DNA of 64,000 nucleotides from Paracoccus sediminilitoris (GCF_003259195.1 NZ_QJPK01000002.1:62001-126000), one strand, 5' to 3'; shown: positions 45,584 through 56,228, counted from the first letter of the stretch. The notes: generated by a model from the sequence alone, not told the origin. Translations and numbers: made by a program.

Positions 45584-46579
45584 TCACTCAGATCCCGAAC
45601 GACGCAGGATCTCCTCATGCGGGCGGTCCAGCTTGCGGGCCAGACCGTCCCGGACCGCCAGGTTCAGCATGACCCGGAAGGTTGCGGCATCATCGCCGTA
45701 ATCGACCGCCTTGCGACGCCATTTTCGCAGCAGCACCGGCACCAAGGGCCAGAACCACGGCCCCGCCGCCACGCGATAGGCGATCAGCGCATTGCGATAC
45801 ATGTAGAACACCTTCCACAAGGGACGCAGGACCAGCCCCGTCTTGCCCTGTAGGGCAAGGGTGTCATGTTCGAACCCGATATCCGGGGCAAAGCCGATGC
45901 GCAGTCCCTTGCGGCGCATCTGCAAGGTGTAAAGCTGGTCGTCACCATAGATGAACAGGCGCGGGTCAGGCAGGCCCGCATGTGACAGCGCGTGACGGGA
46001 CAGGAACAGGCCCACGAAGCTGGACATGTCGACGGGCAGGATCGGACCGCCCGCCCGGTAATCTGCATCCGACAGGTGAAACCCCGCGCGCCCCTTGCCC
46101 AAGGGCATGCGGATCAGCGTGCGGGCAAAGCGGCCCATATGCCAGAATGGGTTGCGATAGGGGCGGTTCATTTCACAGATGGCGCCGTCGGGATGCCTGA
46201 CGGCCGCCCCGATCGCGTCCCATCCCGACAGGTCCATGGCGCGAAAGGCGTCGATGGCCCCCGGCTGGGGTCTTCCGTCGTCATCCATGACCACCACCCA
46301 ATCCGCATCGGTCCGGTCCCGCGCGATCTGCATGGCGATGGAAAAGCCGCCCGCGCCGCCCAGGTTCCTGTCGCTTCGATGCACCATGATGCGTGGATCA
46401 TCCTGGCCCGCCAGCCATTCCGCAGTGCCATCCGTCGATGCATTGTCGACGATCACGACATGATCCAGCGGTTCCGCCTGAAGTCGTCGGATCGTCTCGA
46501 CCAGCTTGGGCAGCCTGTCATGGGTGACGACGGCGGCGGCGATGGTCATGGGGGGCTGGGGCATTCGCGGCTTACTCAT
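45584..46579 (-). CDS. Family 2 glycosyltransferase, galactofuranosyltransferase-like
   Basis: 331 residues with a GT-A fold: AAVVTHDRLPKLVETIRRL at the N-terminus, DNASTDGT (~res 41), NLGGAGGF (~res 72) and the DDD metal motif VVMDDDGRPQPG (~res 95). The base-site-like FIYGDDQLYTLQMRRKG (~res 208) is typical of GlfT-type enzymes. One or two hydrophobic stretches near the C-terminus could be membrane-associating. It probably adds galactofuranose to a cell-surface glycan, consistent with glf nearby. It is divergent from the GT4 gene. Confidence 0.8.
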   Translation of the reverse strand: MSKPRMPQPPMTIAAAVVTHDRLPKLVETIRRLQAEPLDHVVIVDNASTDGTAEWLAGQDDPRIMVHRSDRNLGGAGGFSIAMQIARDRTDADWVVVMDDDGRPQPGAIDAFRAMDLSGWDAIGAAVRHPDGAICEMNRPYRNPFWHMGRFARTLIRMPLGKGRAGFHLSDADYRAGGPILPVDMSSFVGLFLSRHALSHAGLPDPRLFIYGDDQLYTLQMRRKGLRIGFAPDIGFEHDTLALQGKTGLVLRPLWKVFYMYRNALIAYRVAAGPWFWPLVPVLLRKWRRKAVDYGDDAATFRVMLNLAVRDGLARKLDRPHEEILRRSGSE

Positions 46580-46776
46580 GGCTATAGAATGGCAGAAACC
46601 CGCATCAAGCCCGGCCGATCGCCGACCGCGTTAGCATGATCGCGCTTGTCCGGGCAACCGTGCAGCACAACCCCGCCCGAGCGGGTCTAGGCAGTTTCAT
46701 CGCCGGTGGCGACCTGCTATCTGTCAAGCTTCGTGAAGATGTGGCAGTTGAAAGCCGAATTGAGATCCGAGACAGC

Positions 46777-48390
46777 ATGACCAGCATGACACCTCCCGCT
46801 TTCGGAACGGAAAGCGCGCATATCGACCACGAGATCACCGAGGCGATGGCGATCTATACGCGGCTTTATCCCACGCAGAAGCTGACCTTCATCTTCTATC
46901 AGGGCAAGGATCCGATCCATGGTGCACCCAGCATCATCGAAGGGCCGTTCACCTTCCGCCCGCATCACCTCAGCCCGGAATACCTGGGACGGGTCACCCG
47001 TCCGGGTGCCGGGGTGGATTCCCCGGAAGTGACGATCATCCTGTCGATTCCCCGCCGTCCGACTCCGACCGAAGCCAAGCAGACTGACGCAAGCTGGCGG
47101 CCCGTGCGCCCCTTGGCCCGCCTGTTCACAGCCTGGCCGATCGGTTATGAAAAGATCCGCTATCTTGCGGAAATGCGGCGCAAAAAGCGTCGCGACAGCA
47201 AGATGACAAGCCGCGGTCTGTTGCGGGGCGAGGGTTCGGGGCACTTTCCGCCGGCCGCGCGCCCGGCAAGCGACAAGAAGCCTGCCATCCTGATCGGCAT
47301 GCACTGGCTGGAGGTGGGCGGCGCCGAGAAGCTGGGCTTCGATACCATCCGCTGGGCGCTTGAAGCCGGGCTGCGCGTCTTCGTCGTGGCCAGCGTGCCC
47401 GCCCTGCAGCGGCTGCAGACGAACCTGCCCGACAGCCCAGATGTCACCTTCATCCGGCTGGACCGCTATCTGGCGCATGACAAATGGCCGCGTTTCGTGG
47501 AACGGCTGATCCGGGACGAGAATATCGGCCTGATCCACAACCACCACTGCATTCCGCTGTACGAATCGCTGCCGCAGATCCGAGCGATCCTGCCCTGGGT
47601 CAAGGTGATCGACAGCACGCATATCGTCGAATACGCGAACGGGGGCTATCCGCGGACATCGGGGGTCTGGTCAGAATTCATCGACATCCACCATGTCATC
47701 AGCCGCGAGCTGGTCGATTATTATCGCGACAATTTCCAGGTCATCGGCAAGGTGAAGCTGGGTCGCATGCTGGACCGGGTGGAACCTGCGCGCGAGCTTC
47801 CGGCCATGACGATGACGCCGGGCCAGAACACCTTGCGCGTGACCTTCGTCGGCAGGCTTTACTATCAAAAGCGCCCGGTCGTCGTGGTCGAGGCCTTGCG
47901 CGCCCTGGACAAATGGGCCGTGGCGAACGGCGTGCAGCTGCGCGGCCGCATCATCGGCGAGGGGCCCTTCCTGGACACCCTGCGCCAGATGCTGAAGCGA
48001 TACGGCCTGACCTCGAAGGTCGAACTGCTGCCGGCGGGATCACCCGTCCCGCAGATCATGGCCGACAGCGACATCCTGCTTCTGCCTTCCAACAACGAGG
48101 GGCTGGCGCTGGTCTGCTATGAGGCGATCGAGCAGGGCTGCATCCCGATTTCAACCGATGTCGGATCGCAGGCCGAGATCGTTCCGGCCGATCTGCTGGT
48201 TCCGCTGGAACCTGCGGCCTGCGTCAAGGGCATCGTCTCGGTCGTCGATCGCCTTTGGAAGGACGCCGCGTTCTGCGACCGCCAGAAGGCCGAACTGCAC
48301 GCCGCATGGTCGCGGATCGCCGCCGACCCCACCGCCCAAGAGATCCTGATGCCTGTCTATCGCGACGCGGCTCACGTGACAGAAGAATAG
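46777..48390 (+). CDS. GT4-type glycosyltransferase with long N-terminal extension
   Basis: About 537 residues if ATG 46777 is used; an ATG at 46636 would add 47 residues. Residues ~160-537 form a GT-B enzyme: MHWLEVGGAEKLGFD for the acceptor side, FVGRLYYQKRPVVVVEAL, GEGPFLDTLRQML, and the donor-site EX7E as NNEGLALVCYEAIEQG (~res 435). The first ~150 residues lack similarity to known domains by eye and contain a basic segment (MRRKKRRDSKM). The donor is unknown. It belongs to a plus-strand glycan cluster. Confidence 0.8.
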   Translation: MTSMTPPAFGTESAHIDHEITEAMAIYTRLYPTQKLTFIFYQGKDPIHGAPSIIEGPFTFRPHHLSPEYLGRVTRPGAGVDSPEVTIILSIPRRPTPTEAKQTDASWRPVRPLARLFTAWPIGYEKIRYLAEMRRKKRRDSKMTSRGLLRGEGSGHFPPAARPASDKKPAILIGMHWLEVGGAEKLGFDTIRWALEAGLRVFVVASVPALQRLQTNLPDSPDVTFIRLDRYLAHDKWPRFVERLIRDENIGLIHNHHCIPLYESLPQIRAILPWVKVIDSTHIVEYANGGYPRTSGVWSEFIDIHHVISRELVDYYRDNFQVIGKVKLGRMLDRVEPARELPAMTMTPGQNTLRVTFVGRLYYQKRPVVVVEALRALDKWAVANGVQLRGRIIGEGPFLDTLRQMLKRYGLTSKVELLPAGSPVPQIMADSDILLLPSNNEGLALVCYEAIEQGCIPISTDVGSQAEIVPADLLVPLEPAACVKGIVSVVDRLWKDAAFCDRQKAELHAAWSRIAADPTAQEILMPVYRDAAHVTEE

Positions 48391-48399
48391 GTTTCCGCC

Positions 48400-49299
48400 A
48401 TGCCTGCCCTGAACAAGACCGCGGCGATCATCGTCACCTTCAACCGATCGGCCAAGCTGGTGAAGGTGCTGGACGCGCTGGACCACCAGACCCGCCGCCC
48501 CGACATCATCCTGATCGTGGACAACGCCTCGACCGACGACACGCAGGCGCTGATGGAGACGCGGGCGCGCGACGACGACAGCCTGCGCTATCTGCGGCTG
48601 CCCAAGAACGTGGGCGGGGCGGGCGGTTTCCATGCGGGGCTGAAGGCGGCCTATGGCATGGGCGCGCATTATTTCTGGATCTCGGATGACGATGCCTATC
48701 CCGAACCCGACGCCATCGCGAACCTGCTACATGCCATCACCAGCTTCGAGGAAAGCCACGCCTGGCGCCCCAGCTTTGCCTGTTCGCGGGTCGAGTGGAT
48801 CGACGGGACCCTGTGCGAGATGAACACCCCGCGCCCGGTCTGGGACTGGCCGCGTTTCGTCACCGCCGCCCAGAACTGGCCGCTGGTGGACAGCGCCTCC
48901 TTCGTATCGGTCCTGATCCCGCGTTGGGCGGTCAGTGAACACGGGCTGCCGATCCCGGATTACTTCATCTGGTTCGACGATGCCGAATATACCCGCCGCA
49001 TTGCGCGCAGCTATCCCGGCATCTTCGTCCCCGAAAGCGTCGTGCTGCACGACACCCCCGACAACAGGGGCGTGAATTTCGGCATGATCGACGAAAAGAG
49101 CCTGTGGAAATTCAAGTACGGCGCCCGCAACGAGGCCTCGTTCCGCCGGCGCGAGGGCGGGCTGGTCAACGTCCTGGCCTATGCCTATGGCGTGCGCCGC
49201 CAAATGAAGGGGGCCAATGTCCCCAAGGATCTGCGCCGCCAGATCTATGGGGCGATCCTCAAGGGGATCAGCTTCCGTCCCCGCATCGAGCGGGTGTGA
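48400..49299 (+). CDS. Family 2 glycosyltransferase, galactofuranosyltransferase-like
   Basis: 299 residues. IIVTFNRSAKLVKVLDAL, VDNASTDDTQ (~res 40), NVGGAGGFHAGL (~res 69), ISDDDAYPEPD (metal-binding DDD, ~res 90) and IWFDDAEYTRRIA (~res 189) are the GlfT-type signature. It is related to the minus-strand GT2 enzyme nearby. With UDP-galactopyranose mutase in the cluster, transfer of galactofuranose is the likely activity. It lies 9 nt after the GT4 gene. Confidence 0.83.
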   Translation: MPALNKTAAIIVTFNRSAKLVKVLDALDHQTRRPDIILIVDNASTDDTQALMETRARDDDSLRYLRLPKNVGGAGGFHAGLKAAYGMGAHYFWISDDDAYPEPDAIANLLHAITSFEESHAWRPSFACSRVEWIDGTLCEMNTPRPVWDWPRFVTAAQNWPLVDSASFVSVLIPRWAVSEHGLPIPDYFIWFDDAEYTRRIARSYPGIFVPESVVLHDTPDNRGVNFGMIDEKSLWKFKYGARNEASFRRREGGLVNVLAYAYGVRRQMKGANVPKDLRRQIYGAILKGISFRPRIERV

Positions 49300-49340
49300 C
49301 ACCCAAGACCTTCCGTATGAGTATGGGACAAGAAAGTTAA

Positions 49341-50327
49341 ATGACGATGCAGAACCTTTATATCCATGTGGGCACTCACAAGACGGCAACCACGTGGCTG
49401 CAGCATTATCTTGCCAAGAACAGCGACCTGCTGAACGATCTTGGGTTCTACTACCCCACGTCGGGGCGGGTGACGCAGGCTCAGCACCGGCTGGGGCAGG
49501 CGATCTTCAACCGCAAGGCACCCAAGGAAAAGCTGGACGGTATCGCGGTCTGGGAACGTTTCAAGCGTGAGATCTCGCAGGTCAGATACCAGAACATCAT
49601 CATCAGTTCCGAAGAGTTCGAATGGGTCCAACACCCCGCCCTGATCAAGCGGTTCCTGCCTGAATTCTCGATCAGGCCGATCATCTATCTGCGTCGCCAG
49701 GACGATTACATCGAATCGCTCTATGGCCAGCAGATCCGCGATTTCCAGCCGCGGCTGAAAAAGACGATCCACCAGTATCTTGAAACCAGCAAGCTGGCCT
49801 TCCTGGATTACAAGCGCCTGATCAGCCAGTGGCAGCAGGCCGCCGACGCGATCCATATCCGCGTCTTCGACCGCAAGTTCATGAAGAATGGCGATGTCGG
49901 GGCCGATTTCCTGAACGTTCTGGGCATCACCGATTCCTCGGGCTTCGAGCCGGCCTCGGGGCCCGTGATCGACCAGAAGACCAATCTCAGCATGGAAGCC
50001 CTGGAATTCATGCGTCAGTGCAACGCGCTGCCGATGACCGCCGCGCAGCACATGCAACTGATCAATCACGTGATCCGCCTGGACAAGGTCGCCACGCAGG
50101 CGCAGGACAAGAAACGCCTGCGTTTGCTGGATATCCAGACCCGCAAACAGATCATGGATCGCTATCGGGGCATGAACAGCGCGATCTCGGCGGCACATCC
50201 ATCGGCGACGGGCCTCAAGGATCTTTTCCCCGAGGTCTCGGACGACGCCGCCGTCTTTGCGCAGGCCGAACAGTTCAACATGTTCGATGTGCTGCTGAAG
50301 GCGAACAGCCTGGTGAAGATGGGTTGA
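49341..50327 (+). CDS. Sulfotransferase-like protein
   Basis: 328 residues. The N-terminus IHVGTHKTATTWLQHYL (~res 8-24) is a P-loop-like PAPS-binding motif of carbohydrate sulfotransferases, and IIYLRRQDDYIESLYGQQ (~res 113) is the matching 3'-phosphate-binding Arg/Ser region. It probably sulfates a glycan made by the neighbouring glycosyltransferases; substrate is unknown. The next gene encodes a related protein. Confidence 0.72.
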   Translation: MTMQNLYIHVGTHKTATTWLQHYLAKNSDLLNDLGFYYPTSGRVTQAQHRLGQAIFNRKAPKEKLDGIAVWERFKREISQVRYQNIIISSEEFEWVQHPALIKRFLPEFSIRPIIYLRRQDDYIESLYGQQIRDFQPRLKKTIHQYLETSKLAFLDYKRLISQWQQAADAIHIRVFDRKFMKNGDVGADFLNVLGITDSSGFEPASGPVIDQKTNLSMEALEFMRQCNALPMTAAQHMQLINHVIRLDKVATQAQDKKRLRLLDIQTRKQIMDRYRGMNSAISAAHPSATGLKDLFPEVSDDAAVFAQAEQFNMFDVLLKANSLVKMG

Positions 50328-50332
50328 ACGAC

Positions 50333-51331
50333 ATGGAGCAGGTGAACGGCAACCGCCGCACTCTTTATCTGCACTTCGGCGTGCATCGGACGGCCACGAC
50401 CGCCATCCAGGCGACAATGTTCGCCAATCGCGACACGTTGCGGCGGTCCGGCTTCCTTCATGCCTTGGGCGTCAAACGGCATATCGGACTGTTCAACAGC
50501 ATCTTCGCCGGAAAGCAGAGCGTGGCGCATGCTGCCGAAACGCTGCTGGAGGAGGCCGATGCCCAAGACTGCGACATCCACAGTCTGATCCTGAGCGACG
50601 AGGCCGTCAGCAAACGTCCCGACCTTGGTCTGCTTGCCGGGTTTCGGGACCATTTCGACGTCAAGGTGGTCATTGCCCTTCGCCGCCAGGATCTGTGGCT
50701 GGAAAGCTGGTGGGCGCAGAACGTCAAGGGTCAGTGGGATCGTAAACTTTGCCATACTCCCTGGCCGGATTTCATGGCCAACCGGGAACAGTTCCACTGG
50801 ATCGACTATGATCGCTACATCAATCACCTTGAAGAGGTGTTTGGTGAAGGCAGCGTGCTTCCCTACGTCTTCGAGCGCGGTCAGATGCCTGACGGACCCA
50901 TTGCGGCTTTCTGCAATGCCATAGGCTTTGCCAACTTCGCAGAGTTACGAAAGGCGGGCGGGGAAAACATCAGCCTGACACCCGAAACATCCGAATTCGT
51001 CCGGCACCTTCCCTTCATCGACGCCCCGATGAAGCTGCGCCTTCAGCTGATCCGCATGGCCGAGGCCGTGGACCGCCAGATCAGGGAACAGGATGCCACG
51101 ACGCTGATGATCCCGTGGGAAGAGCGTCGCAGAATCATGGACGGCTATGCCGAAGGCAATCGCAACGTCGCGCGGCGCTTCATGGGGCGGGAGGAGCTGT
51201 TTCTGGACACTCTGCCCGATCCGTCCGCCCCGGTGAAGACGCCGTCCTTGCCGGACGACGCGACCCAAACGATGCAGCGGCTTGTCGTTCCGTTCATGCA
51301 GGAACTGGTCGCGCATTTTCGCGACAAATAG
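50333..51331 (+). CDS. Sulfotransferase-like protein (second paralogue)
   Basis: 332 residues from ATG 50333, 5 nt after the previous stop. LHFGVHRTATTAIQATM (~res 13-29) is the PAPS-type P-loop, and VVIALRRQDLWLESWWAQNV (~res 111) the second motif. It shares layout with the preceding gene (GxHKTATT/GxHRTATT), suggesting an old tandem duplication. It is the last gene before a large palindrome and the convergent glf. Confidence 0.7.
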   Translation: MEQVNGNRRTLYLHFGVHRTATTAIQATMFANRDTLRRSGFLHALGVKRHIGLFNSIFAGKQSVAHAAETLLEEADAQDCDIHSLILSDEAVSKRPDLGLLAGFRDHFDVKVVIALRRQDLWLESWWAQNVKGQWDRKLCHTPWPDFMANREQFHWIDYDRYINHLEEVFGEGSVLPYVFERGQMPDGPIAAFCNAIGFANFAELRKAGGENISLTPETSEFVRHLPFIDAPMKLRLQLIRMAEAVDRQIREQDATTLMIPWEERRRIMDGYAEGNRNVARRFMGREELFLDTLPDPSAPVKTPSLPDDATQTMQRLVVPFMQELVAHFRDK

Positions 51332-51342
51332 ACCGGATTGAC

Positions 51343-51376
51343 GGACATGCCGGATCGGTCCCGATCCGGCATGTCC
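51343..51376. terminator. Bidirectional terminator between the sulfotransferase gene and glf
   Basis: Perfect 16-nt inverted arms (51343-51358 and 51361-51376) separated by only 2 nt form a very stable hairpin between convergent genes. It begins 11 nt after one stop and ends 6 nt before the other. Confidence 0.75.
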
Positions 51377-51382
51377 CGTTCT

Positions 51383-52528
<1,146 letters not shown>

Positions 52529-52634
52529 TCAGTCCCCAATCCTGCGCAATCCGTGGCACCGTGCCCAAGGGCATCGCCCAGCCATGCCGATAGCATGAAA
52601 GGGCGGGGCGATGCCATATCGCGGGCGGCGCGCC

Positions 52635-53315
52635 TCAGGCGGGGATCCGAGGAACCTCCCAAGGGCGCAGATCGGCCTTCATCCAGGTGCCATGGGCGGC
52701 GTTGGGAAAGACGATCCAGTCCTGGCCGAAGCGGTCGGCATGATGTTCGGCCAGCCTGTGCTGATCGTCCAATGCCGCCCCCGCAAAGGCGCCGTGGAAA
52801 TCATGCAGCGTGTCGCCCAGCTGCAGGATGATCCGGTGATCGCGTTCGACGGCGGCGCGGCGTTCGGCCTTGGGGGGGCCGAACAGCAGGACATGGCGGT
52901 CATGGACCTGGGGCAGGCCCAGCCTGGACAGGGTGGCGATGGTGGCCAGCTTGTTTTCGTCGAACCGGTCCGAGACATAGAAGATCGTCACGCCCAGCTG
53001 GTCTGCCAGATCAAAGAAGGCGGCCGCGCCGGGGATCAGATGCGGGTCGCCTTCGCGTTCCCACAGCTTCCAGGTCTCCAGGCTTTCGAACATGGCGTCG
53101 TGATGCATGGCCAGCGCCATGACGGCGCTGTTGTCCAGGATCGTCTCGTCGATATCGCTGAGGATCGCCAGCCCCGCACCGCCCCCCGCCGCATCCACCG
53201 CCTGACGCAGGCGCAGCGTGGCCAGCGCATAGCATTGGCGCTGCAGCGCGCGGATCTCGGCCGAGGCCTGTTGATAGCGGACGGCGATGGCGTGGTCGTG
53301 GGGCTGGCGGGTCAT
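52635..53315 (-). CDS. HAD-superfamily acid phosphatase-like protein, no signal peptide
   Basis: 226 residues from ATG 53315 (MTRQPHDHA). The HAD nucleophile motif DIDETILDNS (~res 54), VSDR (~res 115) and LGDTLHDFHGAF (~res 167) match the class C / lipoprotein e(P4) acid phosphatase group. Unlike its upstream paralogue it has no signal peptide or cysteine near the start, so it is predicted to be cytoplasmic. It begins 1 nt before the end of the upstream gene's stop codon and is probably co-transcribed. Confidence 0.8.
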   Translation of the reverse strand: MTRQPHDHAIAVRYQQASAEIRALQRQCYALATLRLRQAVDAAGGGAGLAILSDIDETILDNSAVMALAMHHDAMFESLETWKLWEREGDPHLIPGAAAFFDLADQLGVTIFYVSDRFDENKLATIATLSRLGLPQVHDRHVLLFGPPKAERRAAVERDHRIILQLGDTLHDFHGAFAGAALDDQHRLAEHHADRFGQDWIVFPNAAHGTWMKADLRPWEVPRIPA

Positions 53316-53316
53316 G

Positions 53317-54093
53317 TCATTCCCAAGGCTCGACAACGGGTTCGGCGGCCCATTCGGTCAGGGGCGCCTCGGACCAGGTGCCATAGCCGGCGTTGGGAAA
53401 GACGATCCATTCCGCGCCCCATTTGTCGCCCTGTTCGGTGACCAGATTGCGCTGATCCTCCAGCGGGGTCTTGCGGAAGCCGCCGTCGAAATCATGCAGC
53501 GTGTCGCCCAGCAACAGAACGATCCGGTGATCCTTGCTGACAATCTCGCGCCGTTCGACCTTGGGCGGGCCCAGCAGCAGAACCGATTCCTCGCTGACCT
53601 GCGGCAGGCCCAGGGCGGTCAGGGTGGCCATCGTATCGACCTTCTGTTCGTCCGAACGGTCCGAGACATAGCGGATGGTCACGCCCAGATCGTCGGCATG
53701 GGTCAGGAATTCCATCGCGCCGGGGATCAGCGTCGGCATGCCGTCGCGTTCCCAAGGCAGCCAGGTGTCCCACGCGTCATACATGTGGCAATCGGCAAGA
53801 TCGCGCGCCAGCAAGGCGGAATTGTCGATGACGGTTTCGTCCAGATCGGTGACGACGGCCAGCTTGGCGGGGTCCTCGGCGCCCTCGACGGCGGCATCCA
53901 GACGCATGGTGGCGATGTTGTAGGCCTGCGTCTGCAAGGCGCGCACTTCGGCCGACTGCTGTTGATAGCGCAGGCCCATGGTGAATTCGGAGACCTTGCA
54001 GTCATCCTGCGCCTGTGCGGCGGCTGCGGTCGTCATGGCAAGCCCTGCAGCAAGGGCCAGTGTCGGTCGTGCAATCATGGTCATGGGTCCCAT
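53317..54093 (-). CDS. Exported HAD acid phosphatase / 5'-nucleotidase-like protein
   Basis: 258 residues from 54093; ATG 54084 is an alternative. A signal peptide (LALAAGLAMTTAAAAQAQ) leads to a HAD domain with the nucleophile motif DLDETVIDNS, VSDRSDEQK and LGDTLHDFDGGF, as in the lipoprotein e(P4)/class C acid phosphatase family. There is no lipobox Cys at the processing site, so it is likely soluble in the periplasm, where it would release phosphate from nucleotides. It is the paralogue of the downstream gene. Confidence 0.82.
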   Translation of the reverse strand: MGPMTMIARPTLALAAGLAMTTAAAAQAQDDCKVSEFTMGLRYQQQSAEVRALQTQAYNIATMRLDAAVEGAEDPAKLAVVTDLDETVIDNSALLARDLADCHMYDAWDTWLPWERDGMPTLIPGAMEFLTHADDLGVTIRYVSDRSDEQKVDTMATLTALGLPQVSEESVLLLGPPKVERREIVSKDHRIVLLLGDTLHDFDGGFRKTPLEDQRNLVTEQGDKWGAEWIVFPNAGYGTWSEAPLTEWAAEPVVEPWE

Positions 54094-54161
54094 CTGGTCA
54101 TGGCGTGAATGTCGGCGTCATGACCCTATGCAAGCCTTGACGCAGCGTCAAACGGATGGCG

Positions 54162-55403
54162 TCAGACCGCCAAGGGCACGCGGGCAGGGGCCTCGCGGAC
54201 GGGCAGGTGGATCAGGGCGCTGAAGGCCCCGACGCCCACGCCGATCCACCAGACCAGCAGGTAGTCCCCTGAGACGTCGTAAAGCCAGCCCCCCAGCCAG
54301 ACGCCCATGAAGGACCCGATCTGATGGGACAGGAAGACGAAGCCATAGAGCGTCGCCATGTAACGCAGCCCATAGATATACGCGACCAGCCCCGAGGTCA
54401 GCGGCACCGTCGCCAGCCACAGCCCCCCCATCACCAGCGAAAACAGGATCACCGACCCCGGCGTGATGGGTGCCAAGATGAAGGCGGCGGCGGCGATGGT
54501 GCGCAGGGTATAGATGCCCGCCAGCAGGTATTTCTTGCTGTAGCGTTTCCCCAGCCAGCCCGCCAGGATCGCCCCCGCGATATTGGCCAGCCCGATCATG
54601 GAGATCGCCACCGCCCCCAGGGCCGAGGTCGTGGTGATGCCCAGCCCGGCCAGGATGCCCGCCGGGTTTATGGGGCCGCACATCTCGGTGATCATGGCGG
54701 GGAAATGGGCGGTGATGAAGCCCAGCTGATAGCCGCAGGAAAAGAAGCCCGCGAAGATCATCAGATAGGACGGATCGCGAAAGGCGCGCTTCAGCACCGT
54801 GCCAAGGCTGTCCTCCAGCTGGCCACGGGTGGCGGGCTTGCCGTCGCCCAGCATCGGCAGGAACAGCAGCGTGGTCAGGACGATGACGCCGAAGATGATG
54901 AAGACCGATTGCCAACTGTAGAAGCCCAGCAGGATCTCGGCCAGGGGGGCGCCGAAGACCTGGCCCGCCGACCCCGCCGCGGTGGCGATGCCCAAGGCAA
55001 GGCTGCGGTTTTCGTCGCTGGCGGCGCGGCCCACGATGGCCAGGATGACGCCAAAGCCGGTGCCCGCGATGCCAAAACCGACCATCACCTCCAGCAGCTG
55101 GATGCCGGCCGCGGTGGTGGCAAAGGCGGTCAGGATCAGCCCCAGGCTGTAGAGCGCGGCCCCCAGGATAATCGCCCATCGGTCGCCCCAGCGTTCCGCC
55201 AGCGCCCCGAAGATCGGCTGACCGATCCCCCAGGCCAGGTTCTGGATGGCGATGGCCAGGCTGAATTCAGCCCGCGGCCAGCCGAAATCGGCGGCGATGG
55301 GGATCTGAAAGACGCCGAAGCTGGCGCGCAGCGCAAAGTTGATCAGCAGGATCAGCGATCCGCCGATCAGGATGGGGGTGAAGATGCGCGCGTTCTGGGA
55401 CAT
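54162..55403 (-). CDS. MFS transporter
   Basis: 413 residues with twelve hydrophobic segments and the MFS motifs GALAERWGDRWAI between helices 2 and 3 (~res 65-77) and a second repeat in the C-terminal half (GWLGKRYSKKYLL, ~res 284). The N-terminal FGVFQIPIAADFGWPRAEFS resembles oxalate/formate-antiporter-like and other small-solute exporters or importers. Substrate is not identifiable. It is transcribed alone; no linked enzyme gene suggests its cargo. Confidence 0.88.
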   Translation of the reverse strand: MSQNARIFTPILIGGSLILLINFALRASFGVFQIPIAADFGWPRAEFSLAIAIQNLAWGIGQPIFGALAERWGDRWAIILGAALYSLGLILTAFATTAAGIQLLEVMVGFGIAGTGFGVILAIVGRAASDENRSLALGIATAAGSAGQVFGAPLAEILLGFYSWQSVFIIFGVIVLTTLLFLPMLGDGKPATRGQLEDSLGTVLKRAFRDPSYLMIFAGFFSCGYQLGFITAHFPAMITEMCGPINPAGILAGLGITTTSALGAVAISMIGLANIAGAILAGWLGKRYSKKYLLAGIYTLRTIAAAAFILAPITPGSVILFSLVMGGLWLATVPLTSGLVAYIYGLRYMATLYGFVFLSHQIGSFMGVWLGGWLYDVSGDYLLVWWIGVGVGAFSALIHLPVREAPARVPLAV

Positions 55404-55487
55404 GGCTGCGGCCTTGAAAGGATGAGGGCCGCAGGTTTGCGCGGCGACCCCGTTCGGTCAATCACGCAATTGTATGGGCGCAATCGA

Positions 55488-56078
55488 TCAGCGGCGGTTC
55501 ATCTCGGACTGGATCGAGAAGCGCGATGACGGGATCGATCCGCCCTTGGTCATCTCACCCAGAATCACCGTCGTCTTCTGGCCGCTATCGTCGGTGACGA
55601 TCCACTGGCGCAGCTCGGTCGGGTTGGAAAAGACCATCTGGATGTTGCCGTTCTGCGGACGCTGCGGGTCCTGCGCGGTCACGATGGTGGCGTTGTCCTT
55701 TTCGCTGTGGCCGGTGACCATGTTGGCGCGGCCTAGATCGACATTCGCGTCCAGGATGATCGACAGCGGCGTCTGCGACAGAGGGTATTGCTGCGGCCCG
55801 CCATTCGACTTGCTGTCGAAGACCGCGACGTTGCCGCCCGAGGCCAGGACCAGCGTGTTGTCGTTGTCGTATTCAAAGCGCACCCGGCCCGGACGGTGGA
55901 TATAGACCGTGCCGGTCGACACCGTGCCGTCGGGATTGATCTGGGTAAACTCGGAGGTCACCGTCGACAAACCGTTGAGATAACGCGAAATCTCGGACAG
56001 CGAGATACGCTCGGCCAAGGCCGGGAAGGCAAGACCGATGAGGAGGGCGGGCGCAAGTGCGAGTGAGCGAATGTTCAT
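55488..56078 (-). CDS. lolA: Outer-membrane lipoprotein carrier LolA
   Basis: 196 residues. A signal peptide (ALLIGLAFPALAE) is followed by LSEISRYLNGLSTVTSEFTQINPDGTVSTGTVYIHRPGRVRFEYD, the LolA N-terminal half, with NPTELRQWIVTDDSGQKTTV near the end. LolA shuttles lipoproteins across the periplasm to the outer membrane. It is divergent from the SOS-type radical SAM gene. In many relatives ftsK precedes it, but not here. Confidence 0.9.
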   Translation of the reverse strand: MNIRSLALAPALLIGLAFPALAERISLSEISRYLNGLSTVTSEFTQINPDGTVSTGTVYIHRPGRVRFEYDNDNTLVLASGGNVAVFDSKSNGGPQQYPLSQTPLSIILDANVDLGRANMVTGHSEKDNATIVTAQDPQRPQNGNIQMVFSNPTELRQWIVTDDSGQKTTVILGEMTKGGSIPSSRFSIQSEMNRR

Positions 56079-56200
56079 GACCTCGATCTTATCCTTTCGC
56101 GAAACCGTTGCACATCACGTCTGTAGGATGGCATCGCGGGCAACGATCGCGCCGCTGTGACAGTTCCGCGCAGTTTGTTTCAGCTTTGGCGGCTTGTCTG

Positions 56201-56215
56201 GAACATAAGCGGAAC
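56201..56215 (+). promoter_or_regulatory. LexA (SOS) box of the alphaproteobacterial type
   Basis: GAAC at 56201-56204, seven bases, then GAAC at 56212-56215 is the direct-repeat GAAC-N7-GAAC recognised by LexA in alphaproteobacteria. It lies 14 nt upstream of the radical SAM gene's ATG, overlapping its likely promoter. Confidence 0.75.
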
Positions 56216-56228
56216 ATATAGTCATGGT

